NCBI GenBank assembly: GCA_963695805.1
Contig: CAVOHV010000006.1
Location: forward strand, 131,619 to 195,618
Length of the DNA: 64,000 bases
From: DASUPK01 sp963695805
Lineage (GTDB): Bacteria > Actinomycetota > Thermoleophilia > Solirubrobacterales > 70-9
Direction of reading: 5' to 3'
Shown here: positions 51,897-60,873 of the stretch, one piece after another
Layout of the letters: each line of letters opens with the position of its first letter
How positions within the stretch are numbered: the stretch's first letter is position 1
Translations under genes and position numbers: made by a program
Notes under the pieces: model-generated
What the model was told of the DNA's origin: nothing
What the model saw: only the letters and a program-made list of their open reading frames with translations
Database searches by the model: none

Positions 51897-52319
51897 TCAG
51901 CCCGTCGAGATCGCCTCAACCATCTTGCCCACCTGGTCGGGGCTGTTGCTGATCGCGACGTCGGCCTGGCTGACGATCCCGACCAGTCTCCGGTCGGTGT
52001 CGAGGACCGGCACGCGCCGAACCTGATTGTCAGCCATCGCCTGCACTACCCGTTCGGCTGAGTCATCGACGCTCACCGTCACCGGCGCGCCCTGGGCGAG
52101 CTCGCCGGCCGTCGTCTGCGCCGGATCCATGCCCTGGGCGACTGCCCTGACCGCGATGTCGCGGTCGGTGAGCATCCCCTTCAGCTTGTCGTCGTCCCCG
52201 CAGATCGGCATCGCACCGACATTGAGGTCGGCGAGCTTGCGGGCCGCATCGGCAAGGGTTTGGCTCTCCCCGACGCACTGGCAATCCTCGGTCATGAGGT
52301 CACGAGCGGTCTCTGCCAT
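51897..52319 (-). CDS. CBS-domain-pair protein
   Basis: 140 residues, two CBS motifs and nothing else: ARDLMTEDCQCVGESQTLAD, LNVGAMPICGDDDKLKGMLT, DRDIAVRAVAQG, then VTVSVDDSAERVVQAMADNQ, VRRVPVLDTDRRLVGIVSQA. Such proteins sense adenosyl ligands. gaggacaa-like purines precede the ATG. Target unknown. Confidence 0.88.
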   Translation of the reverse strand: MAETARDLMTEDCQCVGESQTLADAARKLADLNVGAMPICGDDDKLKGMLTDRDIAVRAVAQGMDPAQTTAGELAQGAPVTVSVDDSAERVVQAMADNQVRRVPVLDTDRRLVGIVSQADVAISNSPDQVGKMVEAISTG

Positions 52320-52403
52320 TTGTCCTCCTCACCTTGGAGTTGCAGGGCCAATTGACGCTACTCCCATTGCACGCAGTTGTGTGTGCGCCGAGTCGAGTGC
52401 CGG

Positions 52404-52601
52404 CTACGCCTTCTCCCCTGGCTCCGCGGGACCCACCGCCCCCGCCGCGGGGGCGTAGATGCTCTCGTGCCCGTCATCCCAGCGAATGCGATAGCGAGGG
52501 GTAGGCGCCTCGCTTACCACCTCCTCCACGACGCCGGTCCGAGGCGACCGCTCAGTCGACTCCGCCTCGACCTTGATGTGATTCCCGACCTCCAGCTTCA
52601 T
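52404..52601 (-). CDS. DUF1918 domain protein
   Basis: 65 residues. LEVGNHIKVEAESTERSPRT, GVVEEVVSEAPTPRYRIRWD and DGHESIYAPAAGAV are the DUF1918 pattern, a small SH3-like beta barrel found in actinobacteria. aggtgagg precedes the ATG. Often next to stress genes; here beside a CBS protein. Confidence 0.85.
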   Translation of the reverse strand: MKLEVGNHIKVEAESTERSPRTGVVEEVVSEAPTPRYRIRWDDGHESIYAPAAGAVGPAEPGEKA

Positions 52602-52642
52602 GTCCTCACCTCCGGTTCGCCTCCTAGAGGTGATACCACCAA

Positions 52643-54022
52643 ATGCGGCCCGGATACGATTCGGCTCAGATTGCGCTGAGCTCCCCTGAGACCCGATACG
52701 CCAAGTCCGGCGACGCCTCGATCGCCTACCAGGTCGTCGGCGACCGGCCGATCGACCTGGTCCTCGTCCTCGGCTTCACCACCCATCTCGAGCTCCAGTG
52801 GGAGTCGCCTCCGATGGCTCACTTCCTGGAGCGGCTCAGCTCGTTCTCGCGCCTGATCCTCTTCGATAAGCGCGGCAACGGATTGTCGGATCCGGTGACG
52901 GAGGTACCGACCCTGGAGCAGCGGATCGACGACGTCCGGGCGGTGATGGACGCTGCCGGCTCCGAGCGGGCGGCCCTCTTCGGGGTCTCCGAGGGCGGTC
53001 CGATGAGCGTCCTCTTCGCGGCGACTCACCCCGAACGGGTTTCTTCCTTGGTGCTCCACGGCGCCATGGGGCGCACCACCGAGGCGCCCGACTACCCCTG
53101 GGCCTCGCCCGCGGAGGCGCTCCGCGACTCCGCCGCCGAGTTCATCGCCCCCAACTGGGGACAGGATGCGGAGGGGATGCTCGAGCTCTTCTCCCCGAGC
53201 TTCGCGGGCAATCCCGAGGCGGCGGAGTTCACAGCCCGCCTGGAGCGCTCGTCGGCGAGTCCGGCGATGGTCCAGCAGATCTTCGAGATGTTCCTGGACA
53301 TCGACGTGCGAGCGGTCCTGCCCACGATCCGGGTCCCGACGCTCGTCACCCACCGGCGCGGCGACCGGGTCGTCAACCGGCGCGCCGGCGAGGAGCTCGC
53401 CCGGCAGATTCCGGGCGCCCGCTACGTGGAGCTGCCCGGGATCGACCATGTGCCCTGGGCAGGCGACTCGGACGCTGTGGTCGGCGAGGTCGAGGAGTTC
53501 CTGACAGGTGCCCGCTCGGTGGCCGAGCCCGATCGCGTGCTCGCCACGGTGATGTTCACTGACATCTGCGGCTCCACCGAGCGAGCGGCGGAGCTCGGGG
53601 ATGCCGCCTGGCGCGAGCTGCTCGCGGAGCATCGGGAAGCGGTGCGGCGAGAGCTGGAGCGGTTCAGGGGGCGCGAGGTGAAGACGCTCGGCGACGGCAG
53701 CCTCGCCACCTTCGACGGCCCGGCGCGGGCGATCCGATGTGGCGGCGCGATCGCGGAGACGGCCCGTTCCATCGGTCTGGAGGTGCGCATCGGGCTCCAC
53801 TGCGGTGAGGTCGAGGTGATGGAGGACGACGTCGGCGGGATCGCTGTTCACATCGCGGCTCGCGTCGGTGCTCTGGCCGCCCCGGGTGAGGTGCTGGTCA
53901 CCAGCACGGTCAAGGATCTCGTCGCCGGATCTGGGATTGCGTTCGCCGACCGCGGCGCAAAGCAGCTCAAGGGAGTCCCGGACGAGTGGCGGCTGTACGC
54001 GGCGGACGTCTCGGGGGCTTGA
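52643..54022 (+). CDS. Alpha/beta hydrolase fused to class III nucleotide cyclase
   Basis: 459 residues from ATG 52643. Hydrolase part (about 15-285): ILFDKRGNGLSDP, nucleophile elbow FGVSEGGPMS, catalytic His in PGIDHVPWAGD. Cyclase part (about 295-455): metal Asp in VMFTDICGSTERAAELGD and KTLGDGSLATFDGP. The position that is Asn in canonical cyclases (VNxAAR) is His here (VHIAARVGAL). The architecture is that of mycobacterial Rv1900c. Likely makes cAMP in response to a small molecule read by the hydrolase part; inference. Confidence 0.86.
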   Translation: MRPGYDSAQIALSSPETRYAKSGDASIAYQVVGDRPIDLVLVLGFTTHLELQWESPPMAHFLERLSSFSRLILFDKRGNGLSDPVTEVPTLEQRIDDVRAVMDAAGSERAALFGVSEGGPMSVLFAATHPERVSSLVLHGAMGRTTEAPDYPWASPAEALRDSAAEFIAPNWGQDAEGMLELFSPSFAGNPEAAEFTARLERSSASPAMVQQIFEMFLDIDVRAVLPTIRVPTLVTHRRGDRVVNRRAGEELARQIPGARYVELPGIDHVPWAGDSDAVVGEVEEFLTGARSVAEPDRVLATVMFTDICGSTERAAELGDAAWRELLAEHREAVRRELERFRGREVKTLGDGSLATFDGPARAIRCGGAIAETARSIGLEVRIGLHCGEVEVMEDDVGGIAVHIAARVGALAAPGEVLVTSTVKDLVAGSGIAFADRGAKQLKGVPDEWRLYAADVSGA

Positions 54023-54187
54023 GAGGGCCCACCCGGTACGGACCGGGGACCCTGCTACCGTGATCTGCGTCGGGTCGACCAACCGGGTCCCCGAGAGGTT
54101 CCGTTTCCTCCCTCATTGCGCTCCGAATGCGCCGTTAGTTGGGGTCTCTGGATCTCCAACGCAACGCACATAAGGAGTTAGCAACAC
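54023..54187 (+). promoter_or_regulatory. 165-nt leader region of the DEAD-box gene
   Basis: It includes a short hairpin gttgg...ccaac (54137-54159) and a strong ribosome-binding site aaggag (54172-54177). Long leaders are usual for cold-shock helicases; regulation is inferred. Confidence 0.35.
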
Positions 54188-55480
54188 ATGTCTTCAGAAA
54201 CATTCGCCGATCTCGGCGTGTCTCGCCCAGTCCTGGGCGCACTCGCCGAGCGCGGCATCAAAGAACCATTCGCGGTGCAGAGACTTTGCATCGCGGACGT
54301 CCTCGCAGGTGAGGACGTCCTCGTCCAGTCCCCGACCGGGTCGGGCAAGACGTTCGCCTTTGGCATCCCGATGGTCGAGCGCATCCAGGCCGAGGCACGC
54401 CGCCCAGCGGCCCTCGTCCTGGCGCCGACCCGCGAGCTCGCCGAGCAGATCGTCGACGAGCTCCGCGCGATCGCGCACTCGCGTGCGCTCAAGGTCGCTG
54501 CCGTCTTCGGCGGCGTCGGCATCCACGGGCAGGCCAAGCAGGCCGCCAACGCCCACATCGTCGTCGCCACACCGGGCCGCCTGGAGGATCAGCTGGAGCG
54601 AGGCGCCTTCGACCTGAAGCGGATCTCGATCCTCGTCCTCGACGAGGCCGACCGGATGCTCGACATCGGCTTCAAGCCCGCGATCGACCGGATCGTGGCG
54701 AAGATGCCCCGCGATCGCCAGACGCTGTTCTTCTCGGCGACGCTCGAGGGGGCGACCGGCAAGCTCGCCGCCGCCTACACGCGCAACCCGAAGCGCCACG
54801 TCCACAAGCCGGAGGGGGAGCAGGGCATCGACATCGAGCACCGCTTCGTCCACCTGTCCCACGAGGCCAAGGTGGACGCGCTCGTCAAGGAGCTCCGTGA
54901 CACAGAGCGCGGCCGCACCCTGGTCTTCGTCCGCACCAAGCGCGGCGCGGACCGCCTGGTCAAGAAGCTCGGTAACCAGAAGGTCAGGGCGGTGGCCATG
55001 CACGGGAACAAGTCCCAGAGCCAGCGCCGTCGCGCTCTCGCCGACTTCGAGCTCGGCAAATGCGACACGCTGGTCGCGACCGACGTCGCCTCCCGCGGGA
55101 TCGACGTCGAGGACATCACGCATGTGATCAACTTCGACGCCCCCGAGGACCGCGACACCTACGTCCACCGCACCGGCCGCACCGCCCGAGCGGGCGCCTC
55201 TGGAGTGGCCGCGAGCTTCGTTCTCCCCGACCAGCATGGCGACATGCGGAAAATTGCGACGGACCTCGGCCTGCATCGCGAGTTCGACGCAGGCCCCGGA
55301 TTCGAGCACGCCGCTCGCCAGCACTCCAGCAATGGAGGCGGCGGCGGCAAGAGCTTCAACCGCAACGGTCGCGGCAGTCGCAAGGGCCACAACTCCGGCA
55401 ACGGAGGCCCGCGGACCTACAGCGCGCGTCCCTCTCGCAACGGCCGGGGGCGCCGGCGCTCGGGCTCCGGGCGCCGCTAG
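54188..55480 (+). CDS. DEAD-box ATP-dependent RNA helicase
   Basis: 430 residues. Q motif PFAVQRLCI, Walker A SPTGSGKTFAF, APTRELAEQIVDEL, ATPGRLEDQ, DEADRMLDIGF, FFSATLE, then the second RecA domain with VATDVASRGIDVEDITHVIN and HRTGRTARAGASG. The last 60 residues are a Gly/Asn/Arg/Ser tail (KSFNRNGRGSRKG), likely RNA-binding, as in CsdA/RhlE-type helicases. Role in ribosome assembly or mRNA unwinding at low temperature is the usual one. Confidence 0.94.
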   Translation: MSSETFADLGVSRPVLGALAERGIKEPFAVQRLCIADVLAGEDVLVQSPTGSGKTFAFGIPMVERIQAEARRPAALVLAPTRELAEQIVDELRAIAHSRALKVAAVFGGVGIHGQAKQAANAHIVVATPGRLEDQLERGAFDLKRISILVLDEADRMLDIGFKPAIDRIVAKMPRDRQTLFFSATLEGATGKLAAAYTRNPKRHVHKPEGEQGIDIEHRFVHLSHEAKVDALVKELRDTERGRTLVFVRTKRGADRLVKKLGNQKVRAVAMHGNKSQSQRRRALADFELGKCDTLVATDVASRGIDVEDITHVINFDAPEDRDTYVHRTGRTARAGASGVAASFVLPDQHGDMRKIATDLGLHREFDAGPGFEHAARQHSSNGGGGGKSFNRNGRGSRKGHNSGNGGPRTYSARPSRNGRGRRRSGSGRR

Positions 55481-55550
55481 GCGCGCCCCTTCTCCGGAGC
55501 GCTTCCGCTAGCCCGTCGAGATGGCCTCTCTGGTCAGCGCTGGCGCTGCA

Positions 55551-56528
55551 TCAACCCGGGCGGATGCGGAAGCGGCCCTCGGCCACCTGCTCGACCCGAG
55601 TGCCGAGTTCCGCGCAGGCGCTGTCGAGCCGCACCGCGATCCACTCGGCGTCCGCGTCCCGCGCCAAGCCGGTGTGGCAGAACTCCAGTTTCAGCCCCAC
55701 CAGCTCCAGCTCCTCATCTCCGGCGCCCGGCCGCCAGATGGCGAGCACCCCGAGATCATTGCGGTGCACGGGATCGACGCGGTAGTCATCGAGGGCGTCC
55801 CCGAGGTCGAAGAGGACCGGTCCCCTTTCTTTCCATTCGATCCCGTGGAACGCGTGGGCCGAATGCCCGGCGACGAGGTTCGCCGCGGCTTGCTGGAGAG
55901 CTCCGGCAGCCTGCCGCTGCCAGAGTGCGGGCGCAGCGCTCATGTTCGGACCCCAGTGTGGGGAGACGATGGTGAGATCGCAGCGCTCGCGCAGTCGCGC
56001 CAGCTCATCGAGCAGCCAGTCCGGCACACCGCGTTCGAGGTCGGCGTGAGCGATCCCATACCTGCCGCGGTCCGCCGCGTACTCTCGTGGATGGTCCGAG
56101 ACGCAGAGGAGTCCGACTCGCTTGTCACCCGCCTCGACCACGATTGGACGGCGCGCGGCCTCGGCACCCTGCCCCGCCCCCGCCGCGGCGACTCCGCCAT
56201 CCGCCAACAGCCCGAGCGTGTCGGCAAGCCCCTCCTCCTCGTAGTCAAGAGCGTGATTGTTGGCGAGCGAGACAGCGCGCACGTCGATCGCCCGAAGAGC
56301 CGCAACCGCCGAAGGGGGCGCGCGGAAGAAGAACGGCTTGCCGGGGATGCGACGGGTGCACTCCCCGCGCTCCGAAACGCAGCACTCGAGGTTGCAGATC
56401 ATCAGATCCAGGGAGGTGCAGAGCGAGCGCAGCTCCTCGCTCCACAGCTCCCCCCCTGGTTCTTCATGAAGCGTTTCCGCGACTGAGCGGCCCAGCATCA
56501 CGTCGCCTAGGAGGCCGATTGCCGGCAT
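55551..56528 (-). CDS. CapA family protein (poly-gamma-glutamate synthesis type)
   Basis: 325 residues. The metallophosphatase-like start PAIGLLGDVMLGRSVAETLH, then DLMICNLECCVSERGE, VSLANNHALDYEEEGLADTL, VSPHWGPNMSA and HSAHAFHGIEW follow the CapA pattern with its metal-binding Asp, Asn and His. There is no signal peptide. CapA helps polymer export in Bacillus; here no capBC genes are near, so the substrate is open. Confidence 0.85.
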   Translation of the reverse strand: MPAIGLLGDVMLGRSVAETLHEEPGGELWSEELRSLCTSLDLMICNLECCVSERGECTRRIPGKPFFFRAPPSAVAALRAIDVRAVSLANNHALDYEEEGLADTLGLLADGGVAAAGAGQGAEAARRPIVVEAGDKRVGLLCVSDHPREYAADRGRYGIAHADLERGVPDWLLDELARLRERCDLTIVSPHWGPNMSAAPALWQRQAAGALQQAAANLVAGHSAHAFHGIEWKERGPVLFDLGDALDDYRVDPVHRNDLGVLAIWRPGAGDEELELVGLKLEFCHTGLARDADAEWIAVRLDSACAELGTRVEQVAEGRFRIRPG

Positions 56529-56642
56529 ACCGGGGATTGTGCCCGGCCCTAGGGAGAGAGCTCAGTCGCACGAATCCCATGCTGGGCGGCGCGTGCGCAG
56601 AGCCATTAGCTGCGAGGGGGTAGGGTCCAGTGAGGAGGAGAC

Positions 56643-57152
56643 ATGTCCGAGGAAGGCATCGAAGCGGTCAGGACCTACCTCGACGAGCAGGGTGCTGAGT
56701 ACGAGTTGGTCGAGCACGAGGAACGCTTCACGGCCGCTGCTGAGGCTCAGGCCGCAGGGATCGAGCCAGGGGACGCCGCGAAGGACCTGATCCTGCGCGA
56801 TGGCGAGAGCTACGTGATTGCTGTGATCCCCGCTTCTGAGCGGCTCGACCTGGGGAAGGCTCGCGAGCTGTTGGGCGCGGGCAAGTCGCTGCGGCTAGCC
56901 ACTGAGGAGGAGATCGGCCGGGACTTTGAGCGGTTCGAGGTGGGCGCGATTCCACCGTTCGGGCCCCTGCACGGGATCCCTCAAATCGTCGACCGGCGCC
57001 TGCTCGAGCACGACCGTGTGCTCGGCAGCGCCGGGGACCACGCGCATGGCGTACTGGTCGAACCCAACGAGATGGTCCGGATTACGAACGCACGGGTGGG
57101 TGATCTGAGCCTCGGCGTTGACGATCTGGACGACGGCCGCGCGGACGGGTAG
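56643..57152 (+). CDS. YbaK/EbsC-type aminoacyl-tRNA deacylase domain protein
   Basis: 169 residues, gaggaggag before the ATG. Parts: EYELVEHEERFTAAAEAQAA, AAKDLILRDGESYVIAVIPA with the conserved Lys, LDLGKARELLGAGKSLRLAT and VGAIPPFGPLHGIPQIVDRR. These stand-alone editing domains hydrolyse mischarged tRNA (e.g. Cys- or Ala-tRNA-Pro). The exact specificity is unknown. Confidence 0.87.
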   Translation: MSEEGIEAVRTYLDEQGAEYELVEHEERFTAAAEAQAAGIEPGDAAKDLILRDGESYVIAVIPASERLDLGKARELLGAGKSLRLATEEEIGRDFERFEVGAIPPFGPLHGIPQIVDRRLLEHDRVLGSAGDHAHGVLVEPNEMVRITNARVGDLSLGVDDLDDGRADG

Positions 57153-57215
57153 CGCGCAGGGCGCAAAGCCGCTCAAGGGAATCTCCGATGGATGGCAGCT
57201 GTTCGCTGCAGCGCC

Positions 57216-57551
57216 CTAACGCGCCCGTGAGCGCTTGATCGAGCGCAACACGAGCAGGGCGACTAGGGCAACCACCTGCCCGCCGAGGATCACCCGGTTC
57301 AGATCGAGCGCGGATTCCCAGTACACCAGGTCGCCGCGGATCACGTAGGCACCGACGGGCCGGGCGCGCAGGCCGAAGCCGCCGCCACCGCCGGTCTTGC
57401 GATCGCCCTCCTCGCCGCTGCCTCCCCCGGCTCCGCCCTGGACCGACGCGGCCGGAATCACCGTCACCCCGTTGCGCTCGTATGGGTCGCCGTAGACGCG
57501 GCGCACCGTCATCGAGTCGCGCGCCGCCTCGATTGTCTCCTTCACGTCCAT
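57216..57551 (-). CDS. GerW/YtfJ-like protein
   Basis: 111 residues from ATG 57551. DVKETIEAARDSMTVRRVYG, DPYERNGVTVIPAASVQGGA then a Gly-rich part and GFGLRARPVGAYVIRGDLVY match the GerW/YtfJ family. The family is linked to spore germination in Bacillus but is widespread in non-sporing actinobacteria. One C-terminal membrane helix (VVALVALLVLRSI). Confidence 0.85.
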   Translation of the reverse strand: MDVKETIEAARDSMTVRRVYGDPYERNGVTVIPAASVQGGAGGGSGEEGDRKTGGGGGFGLRARPVGAYVIRGDLVYWESALDLNRVILGGQVVALVALLVLRSIKRSRAR

Positions 57552-57611
57552 GTGTGTCTCCTGTTCACGAGTGTTCCCCGTGTCCAAGTGTGACGCGGAA
57601 CTTGTAGCCCT

Positions 57612-59441
57612 TCACCCGACCCGCGCGGCCTGCCTGGCGGCCTTCACCCGGGCGGTGCGATCGAGCAGGTTCTTGCGCGGTCGCACCGACTCGGGCGTGA
57701 TCTCGACCGACTCGTCCGCGCGGATGAACTCGATCGCCTCCTCGAGTGAGAGGCGCTTGGCCGGCACCAGTCGGATCAGCTGATCGGCCGCCGCCGCCCG
57801 GACGTTGGTCTGCTGCTTCTCCTTGATCGCGTTGACGTCGATGTCCTCGGCGCGCGAGTTCTCGCCGACGATCATGCCCTCGTAGACGTCCTCACCCGGG
57901 CCGACGAAGAGCATGCCGCGCTCCTGCAGGCCGAAGAGCGCGAAGGCGGCGGTCTTCCCCTGGCGGTCGGCGACCAGCGAGCCGGTAGGCCGCATCCGCA
58001 GATCGCCGGCCCACGGCTCCCAGCGGTCGAAGACGTGGTGCATCAGGCCGGTGCCGCGCGTCTCGGTCAGGAACTCGGTCCGGAAGCCGATCAACCCGCG
58101 CGCCGGCACCAGGAACTCGAGGCGAACCCAGCCGGTCGAGTGGTTGATCATTTGCTCCATCCGCCCCTTGCGCACCGCGAGCGCCTGGGTGACGACGCCG
58201 ACGAAGTCCTCGGGCACGTCAATCGAGAGGAGCTCGACAGGCTCGTTTGTCTTCCCGTCGATCTCGCGGGTGATCACCTGCGGCTGGCCGGCCGTGAGCT
58301 CAAACCCCTCGCGCCGCATCAGCTCCAGCAGCACCACCAGCTGCAGCTCGCCGCGCCCCTCGACCTCCCAGACGTCGGGCCGCTCGGTGTCGCGAACCCG
58401 GATCGAGACGTTCCCGACCAGTTCCTGATCGAGGCGGTCGCGGATCTGTCGCGCCGTCAGGCGCGATCCCTCCCTGCCCGCTAGTGGCGAGGTGTTGATC
58501 CCGACCGTGATCGATAGCGAGGGCTCGTCCACCGTGATCACCGGCAGCGGCCGCGGGTCATCGGGGTCGGCAAGCGTCTCCCCGATCGTCACGTCGGGCA
58601 GCCCGGCGACGGCGATGATCTCGCCGGGACCCGCCTCCTCGGCCTCTACTCGGTCGAGCGCCTCGGTCACGTAGAGGTTGCTGACAGTCTCGGGTTCGAT
58701 CTCGCCGTTCGCCCGGCACCAGGCGATCCGCTGCCCGGAGCGAATCGTCCCGTTCCGCACCCGGCAGAGCGCGAGCCTCCCTACATAAGGGGAGGCGTCC
58801 AGGTTGGTGACGTGCGCCTGCAGCGGCGCGCCCTCCTCGTACTCGGGCGCCGGGATCCGCTCCAGCACCAGGTCGAGGAGAGGGGAGAGGTCGGTGCCTT
58901 CCTCGCCCTCCTCCAGAGCCGCCCAGCCGGCCCGTGCGTTGGTGTAGACGATCGGAAAGTCGATCTGCGACTCGTCGGCATCGAGGTCGAGGAAGAGCTC
59001 ATAGACCTCATCGACGACCTCGCCGATCCGGGCATCGGGCCGATCGACCTTGTTCACCACCAGGATCACCGGCAGCTTCGCCTCGAGCGCCTTGCGCAGG
59101 ACAAACCGCGTCTGGGGGAGGGGCCCCTCGGAGGCGTCGACGAGGAGCAGCACTCCGTCGACCATCGTCAGCCCTCGCTCGACCTCCCCGCCGAAGTCCG
59201 CATGCCCGGGCGTGTCGATGATGTTGAGCTTTGTCTCCCCGTACCGAACGGACGTGTTCTTGGCAAGGATCGTGATCCCCTTCTCCCGCTCGAGATCCGT
59301 GGAATCCATGACGCGCTCGGCGACGTCCTGGCCGGAGCGAAAGGCGCCGGACTGCCAGAGCATGGCGTCGATGAGCGTCGTCTTCCCGTGGTCGACGTGG
59401 GCGATGATGGCGACGTTGCGGAGATCGGAGCGGCGGGGCAT
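57612..59441 (-). CDS. typA: Ribosome-associated GTPase TypA/BipA
   Basis: 609 residues, full length. G1 IIAHVDHGKTTLIDAMLWQS, G2 EREKGITILAKNTSV, G3 DTPGHADFGGEVERGLTMVD, G4 NKVDRPDARIGEVVDEVYEL; then EF-G-like domains II, III and V (GRGELQLVVLLELMRREGFE) and the BipA C-terminal domain (GLIGFRTEFLTETRGTGLMH). It acts in 50S assembly and stress growth. The defence-like pair lies just upstream on the same strand, 100 nt away. Confidence 0.96.
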   Translation of the reverse strand: MPRRSDLRNVAIIAHVDHGKTTLIDAMLWQSGAFRSGQDVAERVMDSTDLEREKGITILAKNTSVRYGETKLNIIDTPGHADFGGEVERGLTMVDGVLLLVDASEGPLPQTRFVLRKALEAKLPVILVVNKVDRPDARIGEVVDEVYELFLDLDADESQIDFPIVYTNARAGWAALEEGEEGTDLSPLLDLVLERIPAPEYEEGAPLQAHVTNLDASPYVGRLALCRVRNGTIRSGQRIAWCRANGEIEPETVSNLYVTEALDRVEAEEAGPGEIIAVAGLPDVTIGETLADPDDPRPLPVITVDEPSLSITVGINTSPLAGREGSRLTARQIRDRLDQELVGNVSIRVRDTERPDVWEVEGRGELQLVVLLELMRREGFELTAGQPQVITREIDGKTNEPVELLSIDVPEDFVGVVTQALAVRKGRMEQMINHSTGWVRLEFLVPARGLIGFRTEFLTETRGTGLMHHVFDRWEPWAGDLRMRPTGSLVADRQGKTAAFALFGLQERGMLFVGPGEDVYEGMIVGENSRAEDIDVNAIKEKQQTNVRAAAADQLIRLVPAKRLSLEEAIEFIRADESVEITPESVRPRKNLLDRTARVKAARQAARVG

Positions 59442-59541
59442 GGGCCGCGTGATGGTAGGGCCCTGCCAGCATCGCGAAGTCCCACCATGGCCTATCCGTC
59501 GGGCGTCACCATCGCCCTTGGAAGTTTCGCGGGATCTCGGA

Positions 59542-60873
59542 CTAGCTCTCAGTTCCCTCCTCGACTAGGGCCCATGTCCGGACCTCATCTGGATGCTCCA
59601 ACCAGCCCAGTCTCCCGAAGCGCTCTTGCCACCCCTCTTCACTGGCTGGGATGTCGTAGTGAATGCCGACCTTAAAGGAGCGCAAGTCGTAGACGGACAG
59701 CGCTTGATCGAGCACGATTACGGTCCCGTTTTCAGCGGCGATTCGCTCGATCTCACTCTTAACCGTCCCTCCCTCGCCGCTGAGCAGCAGGACTGTTCCG
59801 CCAGACTCGGCAAGCCTGGATTCAAGGTATGTGCCGGTAGCCACTGAGGAGACAAAAACACATGCTGGTCCCTGGGGCGCTTCGGTTCGGAGATATGCCA
59901 ATAGTTCATCGAACCTTTGGGTTTTTGAGTCAGAAGACAGCGCATCTAATCTGTCGACGAGGACTTCCAGCTCCCCGAGGGCACGAACCATGACCTTCAT
60001 TTCTTCCGCACCGCCAGATGGCCCCTTTTCGGGTGGGGGGGTTTGCGAGTGAGCGAGAACGTTTCGGCGACGGCGCAGGCGATAAAGCATCGCAAGCGCT
60101 TCTTGCTCAAGCGCATAGAAGCTGGATTCGCCAGCGTGCACGAGACGCGATAGCTCGCGGCTGTCGATCCAGCCTTCGAGCGTCTTCGCCAGAGCATTAG
60201 CTTGCGTCAGGAGCAAGGCTTCCGCTCCGGTCCTCCGAAATGTGACAAACCTGACGCGACGACGTACGTGGGGTGCAATGTCCGGTCGCAGTGCAGGCGA
60301 GAACTGCCACCGCTCGACGTCAAGCCCAGGAATGCTGCTGACAATTTCGTCTTCCAAGGGCGCCGAAGTCGTTGCCTGCCCCAATACGAGGAGGCGATCA
60401 ACGTGTCCACCCTCGATCAAGGGGCGAATCAGGGTCCATGTGGCAGTTGCAAGGCTATGCACTTCATCCACAACGACTAGATCCCAGTGAGTACCGACCA
60501 GAGTGGCTCGAATGTCTTCTGCCGCCAACGCACGATCGGTCGTAAAGGCCGTCACCGGCCCGGTGAAAGTCAGTGGGCCAGATGCCTGCTCTTCTCTGAG
60601 GGCGGCACGGGTAAACAGCTCGACGTGGCGGCCAGGCAAGGACTCGTCAAGCAATCTTGCAATCACCCGATGGCTAACGATGAATAAGACGCGGGCCCGG
60701 TTGTCGCTTTCGAGGATACGCCTGGCGACTTCGGCCGCGAGATGCGTCTTGCCCGAACCGGTTGGAGCTACCAGGAGTGTTCGGGCGGGTATTGAGCCCT
60801 CCAGTAGTCGGTCTGCGAGCCTCGACTGAGCCGAGTTCAAAGCGACCAGGCTGTCGAGCGCGCTTTCAGTCAC
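59542..60873 (-). CDS. SF2 helicase-like ATPase, partner of CBS-HEPN protein
   Basis: 443 residues from GTG 60873. RecA domain 1: Q-like LNSAQSRLADRLLEG, Walker A APTGSGKTHLAAEVARRI (36-53), VLFIVSHR, DEVH at 136-139 (VVVDEVHSLATA), LVLGQATTSAP in place of SAT. A helical insert of about 80 residues (215-295) includes RNVLAH at 270-275. Domain 2: VFVSSVATGTYLESRL, VIVLDQALSVYDLRSFKVGI, ERFGRLGW as motif VI. Bases are clearly less GC-biased than in neighbours (gca, aag, agc, att usage), a sign of transfer. Its start overlaps the stop of the CBS-HEPN gene by 8 nt. Confidence 0.75.
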   Translation of the reverse strand: MTESALDSLVALNSAQSRLADRLLEGSIPARTLLVAPTGSGKTHLAAEVARRILESDNRARVLFIVSHRVIARLLDESLPGRHVELFTRAALREEQASGPLTFTGPVTAFTTDRALAAEDIRATLVGTHWDLVVVDEVHSLATATWTLIRPLIEGGHVDRLLVLGQATTSAPLEDEIVSSIPGLDVERWQFSPALRPDIAPHVRRRVRFVTFRRTGAEALLLTQANALAKTLEGWIDSRELSRLVHAGESSFYALEQEALAMLYRLRRRRNVLAHSQTPPPEKGPSGGAEEMKVMVRALGELEVLVDRLDALSSDSKTQRFDELLAYLRTEAPQGPACVFVSSVATGTYLESRLAESGGTVLLLSGEGGTVKSEIERIAAENGTVIVLDQALSVYDLRSFKVGIHYDIPASEEGWQERFGRLGWLEHPDEVRTWALVEEGTES

